Shown one piece after another: positions 14,334 through 24,000 of a DNA stretch of 64,000 bases. A model generated the notes under the pieces. It worked only from the letters and a program-made list of their open reading frames with translations, did no database searches and was not told where the DNA came from. The stretch lies in contig JAZBQD010000027.1 in the NCBI GenBank assembly GCA_036583965.1, positions 24,063,001 to 24,127,000 on the forward strand, given 5' to 3'. Every line of letters begins with the position of its first letter. Positions within the stretch are counted from its first letter, which is position 1. The translations under genes were made by a program, and so were the position numbers. This DNA is from Prunella strophiata (Eukaryota; Chordata; Aves; Passeriformes; Prunellidae).

Positions 14334-14345
14334 GTCCGTCCGTCC
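14334..14345. repeat. (GTCC)3 in presumed 5'UTR
   Basis: Three tandem GTCC units lie about 85 bp upstream of the RGL1 start codon. Further single GTCC(G) motifs follow at about 14384-14403. They use the same unit as the 125-copy array beyond the exon, which shows the locus is generally prone to GTCC slippage. Confidence 0.85.
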
Positions 14346-14429
14346 GGCTCCAGCGCACCCGCGCGCTCGCCTCCCCCCGCCGTCCGCGCCGTCCGCGGCG
14401 TCCGACCCGGCGCCCGGCAGCCACCGAGG

Positions 14430-14456
14430 ATGAAACTGCTGTGGAGAGCGAAAATG
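14430..14456 (+). CDS. RGL1: RGL1 coding exon 1 (start codon, residues 1-9)
   Basis: The exon encodes MKLLWRAKM, nearly identical to the human RGL1 N-terminus as I know it (MKLLWQAKM). It ends at donor ATG|GTAACC in phase 0. The ATG has A at -3, an acceptable Kozak context. The locus product is a RalGDS-family guanine nucleotide exchange factor. It binds active Ras-family GTPases through a C-terminal Ras-association domain and loads Ral GTPases with GTP through its CDC25-type catalytic domain. Fourteen coding exons of this gene lie in the window, and the 3' end is outside it. The exon sits in a CpG-rich promoter region, and its donor lies 39 bp before the GTCC array. Reading straight through the donor stays open to 15212, so intron 1 retention would give an aberrant protein. 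Confidence 0.93.
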
Positions 14457-14495
14457 GTAACCGCTGTCCTGGTCCCTGTCCCTGCCCTGCTGCCT

Positions 14496-14995
14496 GTCCG
14501 TCCGTCCGTCCGTCCGTCCGTCCGTCCGTCCGTCCGTCCGTCCGTCCGTCCGTCCGTCCGTCCGTCCGTCCGTCCGTCCGTCCGTCCGTCCGTCCGTCCG
14601 TCCGTCCGTCCGTCCGTCCGTCCGTCCGTCCGTCCGTCCGTCCGTCCGTCCGTCCGTCCGTCCGTCCGTCCGTCCGTCCGTCCGTCCGTCCGTCCGTCCG
14701 TCCGTCCGTCCGTCCGTCCGTCCGTCCGTCCGTCCGTCCGTCCGTCCGTCCGTCCGTCCGTCCGTCCGTCCGTCCGTCCGTCCGTCCGTCCGTCCGTCCG
14801 TCCGTCCGTCCGTCCGTCCGTCCGTCCGTCCGTCCGTCCGTCCGTCCGTCCGTCCGTCCGTCCGTCCGTCCGTCCGTCCGTCCGTCCGTCCGTCCGTCCG
14901 TCCGTCCGTCCGTCCGTCCGTCCGTCCGTCCGTCCGTCCGTCCGTCCGTCCGTCCGTCCGTCCGTCCGTCCGTCCGTCCGTCCGTCCGTCCGTCC
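14496..14995. repeat. Perfect (GTCC)125 tetranucleotide array
   Basis: The array runs 500 bp as 125 consecutive GTCC units with no interruption that I can see. It starts 39 bp after the RGL1 exon 1 donor and ends in CCTGCTCTG sequence. Each unit junction creates one CpG, so CpGs recur every 4 bp. No stop codon is possible in any of the six frames: the + strand reads as poly(SVRP) and the - strand as poly(GRTD). Purity over this length suggests recent expansion, or homogenisation by slippage. The true length may differ between individuals and could have been altered in assembly. Confidence 0.97.
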
Positions 14996-15053
14996 CTGCT
15001 CTGCTCTGCTCTGCCCTGCCGTGCCCTGCCGCGGGTCCCGCTGCCCCGCGATG

Positions 15054-15145
15054 CTCAGAGCCAGCGGTGCCGTGCCCGGTGCCGGCGATGCTGTGCCCGG
15101 TGCCAGGACTGCCGTGTCCGATGCCATGCCCCGTACCGGGATATG
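15054..15145. repeat. Imperfect GC-rich minisatellite-like repeat
   Basis: Variants of a 'GTGCCCGGTGCC' core recur (for example CGTGCCCGGTGCCGGCGATG and TGTGCCCGGTGCCAGGACTG), followed by more degenerate CCGTGTCCGATGCC and CCCGTACCGG versions at roughly 30-bp spacing. It lies in intron 1 just after the GTCC array and short CTCTG repeats at about 14996-15015. Confidence 0.6.
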
Positions 15146-15734
15146 CTGTGCCCCCTCCCCTCTTTCCCCCGGCTCTAAAGCTGCTTGGGTTTTTTTCTTG
15201 TTCTTGAAATAATTTGCTCTTTTGGAAGAGCAAATCGCAAGCGCTTCAGATCGCTCCTTCTCAAGAGAATGAAAATGTCGCTGTGTTTTAAATGCTGTGT
15301 AGCTTCAAGGATTCAAGGCTGTGTGCCGAAGTATTTCAGCAGTTTTAAAAGTGCGAATCCTTCCTTAAATGAAAGGCCGAAGAGATTAATTGCTGTAGAA
15401 AAGGGGGGAGGAAAGAGACGACTGCTAATCAAAACCAAACTCTTTCCTTAGAAGACTTTATGCAACTATTTAAAATATGTGCTAGTCTGGGAAAAACAGT
15501 TAAATGGAAAGCCAGGGTACCTCGATACCACAGGAAAGGACAGCTTGCCAAGAATATCTCCAGTGTTCCCTCAACCTAAGGGTATCCTGGGTTGCTTTGA
15601 TTGTTGTGTTTACTTTGTGCTGCCCATCTCCTCTGCTCTGCCTGGAGCAGCAGAGCACCTGGGACTGATTGCGGTCAGCAGAAGCGGGAGAACGTTCCTT
15701 TTCATCTTATTTTTCTTTCTCCTTTCCCTGGCAG

Positions 15735-15845
15735 ACCACATTTCAGGATGGGGGTGAAGAGGTGGAAGACGGAGCTGTCTACAATGTCACCCTTAAGAAA
15801 GTGCAGATTCAGCAGGCTGCCAACAAAGGAGCAAGGTGGCTGGGG
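15735..15845 (+). CDS. RGL1: RGL1 coding exon 2 (residues 10-46)
   Basis: 111 nt, phase 0 at both ends, bounded by GCAG|ACC and GGG|GTAAGT. The translation includes GGEEVEDGAVYNVTLKK and VQIQQAANKGARWLG, matching the conserved N-terminal block of RGL1 (VQIQQAANKGARWLG is identical to human as I recall). This segment precedes the REM domain and is shared among RalGDS, RGL1, RGL2 and RGL3 in diverged form. An in-frame AG at 15745-15746 could serve as an alternative acceptor that removes four residues (TTFQ). Confidence 0.95.
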
Positions 15846-18800
15846 GTAAGTGAGGCTGGCACGGGGGCACTGGGGAGGGCTGCCCGTGGACTTCGAAGCC
15901 CTCTCCAGGGAGCTGAATTCCACAGGAATTGTTACAATATTAACTTCTACCACTGACCACTCTCGTCTTTATTTAAAACAAAAAAAAAAGAAAAGAGCAA
16001 ACCAAACATTGAACTGGTCTGCCTGGGTCATCTGAAATAACACTCTCCTTGTGTTGACTCTTCCTCTTTTCTTGACCTGTAAAAACAAGTTGACCAGCTG
16101 TGGCCCTGTATCAGGTGATTCTTGGTGCAGAAATAAGGATCTTAGTTTATGGCCCGAGAAGCTGAACATTTAACAGTTATTTCAGACTGGACTATGGCTC
16201 GTTTCTGCTGTTAGGAAGCTATCTCAGGTCTCCAAACAAATAGTTATGTTATTTTGACTGGTGAAGGTCCCTCAAAGTCAGCAGAACTTCCTCTGAAGTT
16301 AAGGGAATATTGGTTTGGGTCTTATTTCTGTATTGCTTTCTTGGCCAGATGAGAAATTAATTGCATTTCTGCAAGAATTACAGCTCTGTACTGTTTTTCA
16401 AAGCACAGAGGCTTTAATGGTAAGTAAAATGAGCTTAAATGCACACAGTTGATTTGACAAGCCTTCACCTTTATCAGGCCAAGTCCCCAGCTGATAAAAA
16501 ATGTCCTCACTTCATTGGAATCAGTGCAGCTGTGGCAGCTGAGGCCAGGTCTGCAGGAGATGCCTGTAACTTTCATAGTATTTTGTTATGTTTATTTTTT
16601 TTCCTTTGGGATCAAAGGCAGTAATATAAGAAGTTGCCTTGATGTAATATCCATGTTGGTATTTTAAAGGCTTTTAAAACTGCCCTGAGATTTATATCCA
16701 GTCATTTTCTTGTGAAGCTCCTGTGACATGAAGCAATTCAGCAGAGCTGAAACCAGAGTCAGGAGAAATAAGCAAGTTCTGTCCTGCATACAGATAGGGC
16801 TTAGAGTCTCCCCTTCCCATGTTTCTCAGAAATACACAGAGTACTAATCAGAGCAGATAATTTCAAATCTGCTTCCTTGGCGTGGCAGATTTCCCATTTC
16901 TGTCTCCTGTTTTTACCAGGAAAAATACTACCAAGTATATTTGAGCTCCTGCAACTTTCCCAGCTGGTTTTGTGTAAGAGGATGAAGATTATTTTGAATG
17001 TGTCTGTGTCCCATAAACATAGTTTAGAAAAGTAGATTTTTTTTTTTGGTGCTTGAGCTGTGTTGTTCCCTGTAATAGGAGGAGTTTGCCAGGCCTTGGT
17101 CCTGTTCTCAGAGGAAGGGAGCTTGTGTGTTCCTGTGGTCATCCCCACAGCTGATGCTGCCCATCCCAATAGGAGGACCAGGGACTGCAAGGTCAGGGCA
17201 GTGACTGTCAGGTTCCTGTGGCTGGTGTTGGTTTTTTGAGGTCAGAATGTTTGTGGGGGAGGAGACCATGTGTCAGAAATCCACACCTGTTCCGGGCATA
17301 AATCTGTGACTTCAGCTTCCAGTCTTGCCTCTTTTATGAGCAAAACCCCCAAATCTTGTGTATATTACTTAAAAACATTTTGGAACGTATGGGCTGTTTG
17401 TTTCCCTTAAGCTCTTCAGAACATAAAGTATTTTAAGCTCTTCTTGTGATCTTGTTTTATTAATGGCTTTTTTTGTGGTCCTGAAATCAATAAATAGCCT
17501 CTAACCCAGAGCATTATTTATGAAGAGCCATCCCTGCCCCCAGCAGTTTGGCTTTGAAGAGCCAAATTGTCTCTTTCAGAACTGTCATCAGGTGACTGGT
17601 TTTTTTTTAAATTTGGAGTTTTAAAAGGGTTTATGTTTGTTTTTTTTTTTTTTCCCCTATGCTTTGAAACTCATTAGCACTAAATTAACAAGGTGCTGGA
17701 TTTAGAGATGTTGGTCTTAATTTTTTTCATGGTACTCTAAGTCAGGTTTAGGTTGAAGACTCAAGGTCAACAACCTATTTGTACATCAGCAAGTATTGAG
17801 CCTTCACAGTAACAAACATAGTAACTCACTTATTGATCATATGCATGCCTGGATTTACTTTTTAAAAAACTTTTTCTCAGTGTCATTTTGTGTCCTGTAA
17901 AAGTCCACTTAGCAAAATGACCCCTTCTGAAGCACTGAGCTTCTTGTGGCAGGTCAAGTCTAATCAACCTTCCTTAAAATTCTCCATCCTAAGAACCCAC
18001 CCAGGGTCACTGAATGGTTGGCCCTGTAATGAGAGAATGGATTGTTTAAAGGCCAATCATAAGATTCCAACTAAAGCACATAAACACTTGCCTACTGAAA
18101 TACAGAAATGCCTTTCTTGTGTTTCAAACTTCTACAGCTAGCAAAAGTAAAAGAGAAACAGGCTGCGACTTAAGCAGGCATCAGCAGTTCAGAAACTTTC
18201 AGAAGTGTGAAGCTTTTGGATAATCACTGAATTTCTGAGCTTTAAATTTAATATTAGACATCAAAGGATGCCAATAGTAGCCACTGCTTTTGTCACCACA
18301 TACTTAGTCACTAAATATTTAGTAAAGCTTAAGACTTTAAGCACTAGAGTATTAGGGAATATTAAAAGCTCTAGTGGGAGCTCAGTATTGTGAGAGATGC
18401 TGCACAAAAGCACTGTTTGGACTTAAAAAAGAATGTGCAGATGTGGTATTTGAAGAGGATTGTCTGTACATACTTCTTAGCTGATGATTGGTACCAAAGC
18501 TTCAAAAGTCAAGTGTACTTGCTAGAAATATTGAGAGAGAATCCCTCCCAAACACAATGGATTCAACCAGAGAAAGCATGAATGCATTTTTTTTGAAAAC
18601 TAAAGTGGGTTTTGATGTCTCCAGGATAGATTTTGAGAGGTCTCCAGAATCCTGGAGAGAAGGAACAAGCTACAAATACCATGGAAACTGAGATACATGG
18701 CCTGACATCTTCATGAGAGAAAAGGATGGAGAAGTAGAGATTTGTACATAAGGATGGCACACACATGGAAGAGAGGATGAGGAGGATTTGGGGTGGACAA

Positions 18801-21079
18801 TCATCATCAGTTTGAGTGGCATTGTGTCAGGCTAGAGAAAAAGGCATATTGGTAACTGGAAGGGAAGGTTTGGGAGCACAGCAAGGAATTTGAATGATGT
18901 GGTTAGAAAGAGAATATTGTGTTTTAAAATTTTATTTTCAGAAAGAACCTGAGAAATGGGATTCAGCTTCCCTCTGAGGATGTGACTGCAGCCCAGAGGG
19001 AGGCTGGGTGTCTATTGTCTGTGAAGGAAAGGCACCAAAGCATAAGAGACAAACGTTGGGGGGGCTTTGGTCTTGAGCTGACAGCCAGGTACCCGTGCAA
19101 TGACAGAGACGAGCTGAGTCACACTGTAGCCAGAAGCAGGATAGGACAGCCAAACAGTGGATGTAGGAGTAGATCAGCCGCTAAATACCTGAATTTCTGT
19201 GGCCAGGAGCAATGTGCTGGTAGTGCAAATGGCGTGGGGAGGTGAACTCCAGCCGGTGATCTATGGGAAACAGCTGAAGAGAAGGGAAGAAGCAGCAGGT
19301 GGAGAGATGGGGGGAGAGTGGTGCAGGAAGAATAGAGGCGTGGGCGGGAGGACAAGGTGACTAAAACAAAAGCCAAGGAGGTTTAGAAGTGCTGTGAAGT
19401 GACTATTGTCGAGCCCCCTTTAAGCAGCTGGAGTGCTCCAGGAGTTAGGGAGGGATGGGCCACTCCCTGTCCAGCCCTGGGGGAGGAGGGAACGGTGGGG
19501 AATGAGCCGCTCAGACAGGAGGGGCTCCTGAAAACCTGCAAGCGTCTTTCCTGTCAGAGTCCTTCATCTGGGAAGGAGTGAGGAAGGGACCTACCATGTG
19601 TGAGTATTTAGTGGGGCAGGTCACAGGAATTGCAGCCAGGAACTGGAGTTCCCCAAGCCTCAGTGCCGATTCCCCACACCTGAAATGATTGCTGAGCTTT
19701 CAGAGTCCATCCAAGTTTCTGGCTTTACTGATGGATGACAAGAACTCCTCTTCCTTTGAGTCTTAAATATCCAGATAAGCAGATAAATAGTCTGCTGACT
19801 TATGGCCAGGCTGCCTGGCTTCATTAGGCATGGATTACACATCTAGAGGAGATTTTAGAAACTTGGTTTTTACTTTTTGCTTTCTCTTTTTGGCTACAGC
19901 TAAACTTATGGCTCTGGGGTTTATTCAGGCAGAGATGGATGCAAAATATAGCTTGTCTTAAAGTGTCTTTAATATTATAATGCTGGGTGTACAGCAGAAC
20001 ATGTTCTTCCAAAAGTGTCAATGAACTGCTGTTAGAAGGGTGCTTTGCAGTACCTTAAAATGCTAAAAGAGGGAAAAACTGAAAAGCAGCCAATCTATGC
20101 CTTAATAGATAGATTAATATTTGTGTGTATTCTTAGCACTACTATTATTTAATAATTACCTTTTCTGGGAATTTTGTGGTGTTTTAGAAAGAAGTTTTTA
20201 ATTTTCAAAAGTTTTACTTATCTTTATTTTTTTATTTAGTGCAAGTGATTGCCTTGCACTGCAAGCTGCATGTGACCACAAGTTTGGCTTCTAAACACAT
20301 CCACAGTCACATACATTGGCAGGAAGTTTGTGCTGGAGAGTTCAGACAGAAAAACATTGCAAAAACTTGTGGCTAACTAATCTGTATCCTGGTGGGGACC
20401 CGGGACACAACCATCTCTCTGACGTGATCAATATGTCAGGAAAGAAGCTTTAGTCTGGATTTCTTTCTTTCCAGCACAGACCTCCTAACTATGGCTTGAG
20501 ATTTAAGTGGTGCCTGGAATCATCAACATTTAGGAAGAAGTAAAACCTGACATTTTCTCTGAGCCTGCTCCTGCCCTCCCACATGCCCTTCTCAGCCAGC
20601 TCTGTGATTTCTTTTTCATCTTACCCTTAGATCCCAGATGTTCTGGTCGAGTGCAGTTTCCTGTGGAAGCAGCAGGCAGGGCTTGGCTGATCATTGTCCT
20701 TGCTGCAGCTTGTTGTTTTGTCCCTTGATTTAGAGCATGTGTTGGTCACTTTTGGCTGAAGCAGCCTCCCTCTGCTAAATCAGGTTCCCTCAGCCTGTCC
20801 TGACCCTGCCCAGACCAAGGCCAGGGTGTAGTTCTGGCCGTGTATGTGGCAGAAGCAGAAGAGCAGCTGCCAAGGAGCTGACAGGCTTCCTATGGAAACT
20901 GAGCTGGGCTGCTGTCCACCCCAAAGTCTCTGAGGAGCTGTGTTGGAGAGGGAAGAAGGATGGGGTGTGCTCACATTGGTTTTGCTCAGGGGAAGATGCC
21001 TGTTGGGTGCTGGAGACCCACAAAGTAGCATATTCCAAGGGAACTGAATGATTTTACCTGTAGACAGGTACTCAGTTAT

Positions 21080-21095
21080 AAAAAAAAAAAAAAAA
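21080..21095. repeat. A16 homopolymer
   Basis: Sixteen consecutive A residues in RGL1 intron 2. No retrocopy body was recognised upstream of it. Confidence 0.9.
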
Positions 21096-24000
21096 GCTTT
21101 GGCATCTCACTCAGCTTGTGTTTTGGTTTGGAGTAGGCTCTTTCCTCCTGTCCTTCCTTCAGTTGTGGGCATAATAGTACCATGGTACAATTCATAGCCC
21201 TTATTAATGACTTCTCATGGAATATTTTTCTCTTCACTTCCTGGTCTGGGTTCCAGGGATATCCTCAGTAGCAGCCTTGGATATAGTCATCAGCTGGTTA
21301 ATAGAGGCTGTGTGTGCAACAGACACTCAAAAATGGAAACTGAGCCTGTTAAGAGTTCTAAAAAGGAAGCCCGAAAGATTACTGTCCATTACTTGGCCAG
21401 TTCCAAATCCAAAATGCAGAATTAGAAGGGTGACTGGCTTTGTAGCACAGTGTTATGCTCTCAGTTGAGTGTAAAACCTCCCTGTCCAAGCTGCCAAAGC
21501 GTGACAGGGTGGCAGTGCTTTAATCCCTGACTTAGGGCTGGCATACCCTGGCACAGCCATGAGGAACTAGGGAGAGACAGGGGCAGCCTCCCTTCCTGGG
21601 GCTGTGCAGGGGCACCTCTTGCTAATGATTCTTATATTAAGTGGAATAACAAGGGTTAAGGGAGCCTCTTGAGTAAAGCTGCTGGACACTGTTGTGTGTA
21701 TCTGCATTTTGGATATCTCCCAGCCAGCCTGCTCACGGACAGAACTTGCCCTTGGCATTTACCTGTGACATGCAGGATTAGAATGACATCCTGTGCTGTA
21801 ATTGCTTTCCCCTGGGAATTCCTCTGACAGCCAGCATGACTGTTTTTTTAAACTGTGCTACTTGGATGCTACAGGTTCTCCCTAAATTCCAGTGCCTTAA
21901 CTGTCTTGCTGCTGACATCACTGAGTGTTATCTTGCTTGTTTTTTTAAGAAGCAGTAAGTGAAAAGAATAAGCACCAAATTTTGCTTGCTCTGCAAAGGA
22001 ACTGGCACTTTCTTTCTGAATGCTAGATGTAGGTCACATGTTGGGTTAAGGAAGAGTTGGCAAGGAATGTGGCTATGTGTCATTGGAAAGCCTGTGAGAT
22101 GCAGCACATGAACTGGGCTGAGGTGTTGTACAGAGAAAAGCCCTGGAGAAAGCATTAGTTTCACTGTTTGGGTTTTGATGCCTTCATTTAAGGAACAGGC
22201 TGAAGCATTTCAAGTACGTTAGTCACACTGGGATTTAAATTTAACCTTGGTAAAGCTAATTAAAAATATGCTGTGCAAATGCACACTTTGAACTTGCATC
22301 TTTTACTACTGCTGTTTTTTAAATATATAATTTCCTTTAGCCAGCACTGTAGGGGGGTGCACCTGTGTGAAGAAGCCAGCACAAAGCAGTCAGATCATGG
22401 CTTAGCCCCTTGGAGAAAACAGGGTTATTTTGTGTAACAGGGGTGAATAAATGCTAACTTGGTGTGGATCCTGCTCTTCCTTGCCTTTGTGTAGTGTCTT
22501 GTAAAGCAGGGGCAAAAGGTGTGAGATGTCCTAGTGTTAATACCACATTAAGGTAGTATCAGAGCTTGTGAAAGATGATTCCTAAAAGGAATTGAAACCT
22601 CATTCATGAAGGGTTGAGCAGCTCACCAACAGTTCTCTCTGGTTTGCTCCTGTAGTCTCCCAAAAGTACTTTTGCCCTTGATTCACCTCAAAATGCACTA
22701 CATTCAGTGGCCATACGGGCTCTTCAGAAGTGACTTGTAATTCTTCCTGGGTGGTACACTAGCATGTAGGGCTCAACTATAGAGTCTATATTAAATTTTT
22801 ACACCTTATGAAATAAGAATTTTATTGATTATGAGGATATGTTTCATTTTACTTTTTTTTTTTTTAATTTAAACAAAGTATTAAAGCTATAGTGAGGAAT
22901 TCTATGTTTTGGATATGGAAATCCATTTACTGTTTATGGAAATCCTTCTACTTTGGACCAAACTGAACTCATGCTAATGTCTGAATACTGTACTTCAGTT
23001 TAGCACCATGCCACCAACAGGTGACAATTTAGGGACTGCAAGGAAAGAAGAAACATATCCAAGTGAAGTGATAATGGTCTTGCATTCTTAGAGCACCTTT
23101 CACCCAAATAACTTTCAAAGCATGGCTGCAGGTTTTCTCCATACTGACTGTGTTGGATGTTGTAATGTAACACAGCACAAAAGTAGGATTTGAGTAGGGA
23201 TTAAAATTCAGCCTCACTGCCTGGGTTTGGGACATTCCCCTTTTATTGGGGAGGTGAAAAAGAAATGGGGGAAAAAGTGTTTCTGGGACAATGTGACTTC
23301 AAAAAGGCTGGGGTTTTGAGGCTGCTGAAGGGTTTGAACCATTAAAAAAAGTAATGAGAGATAGATTAGCTGTCAGAGCTGCATGGTAATATTTATTTAG
23401 TGGCTTCACACTGTTATCACATGGATCTCTTCTTCACATGTGACACATGCAGCGAGGAGCAGCTGCTTAGCAAGGCACAGCAGCACATGGAAACAATTTA
23501 GGACCAGAAGTGAATTAATTAAAGCCACCTGGGGAGAAGACCTGGACTTCTGAGAGTCCAGAGCTCTGTGGAAGCATTTGCCCCCCATGCAACAGCAGAT
23601 GTGAAAGGAAGCTCAAATATTAAGTTACAGCAGGGAAGGGAGGAGTGAAGTGAAGCTTAGAAAATACTGTTAGGGAGATGACAGTAACTCCTCACTCATT
23701 CCTGGTGCTTGTTCCCTCATCTCAAAGGTAGGAGAACTAGAAAGGGGATCCACAGGTGGAGAGGGGTTTGGAGATGTCAGAAGGGTGAGGACTGTTGTAT
23801 TTGTGTCTTGGTGCAACTGGGGTTGATGTGCAAGTTTTACAATAAATCCTCACAGGACAGAGGCTCCATTCTGGCAGTGAATAGGAGGATATAGGAAAAG
23901 CCTTCAAAACAGTGAGTGGAGAAGGGACATGTTATCTCCAGGGTGGCTTTGAAAGCAGGGGGGGGGGGAGAAATTAGTGATTTTGCATTGTGTGTAATTA

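Larger units (their letters stand above)
14040..15180. promoter_or_regulatory. RGL1 promoter CpG-rich region
   Basis: Base composition switches sharply from AT-rich flank to strongly GC- and CpG-rich sequence around 14040 and back again near 15180. GGGCCGGGCCGGG-like Sp1/GC-box material lies at about 14245-14262, and GCCGCCCGCGC-type runs are frequent. No TATA box is evident ahead of the start codon, as is typical of CpG-island promoters. The first coding exon of RGL1 lies inside it, and the 500-bp GTCC array makes up nearly half of the region. The transcription start cannot be placed from sequence alone. Upstream of the ATG there is probably a GC-rich 5' untranslated region containing several GTCC motifs. 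Confidence 0.8.
14457..15734 (+). other. RGL1 intron 1
   Basis: This is a 1278-bp intron with donor GTAACC and acceptor CTGGCAG. About 40% of it is the perfect GTCC tetranucleotide array, flanked 3' by CTCTG-type repeats and an imperfect minisatellite. After about 15180 the sequence returns to AT-rich. I see no other gene within it. Confidence 0.85.

Noticed and set aside
14016..15233. Very long open frames on both strands (up to 405 codons) at the CpG region
   Set aside because: They are open because GTCC/GGAC units cannot form stop codons and the flanks are GC-rich. They are not annotated as genes and are treated only as possible repeat translation products in findings.
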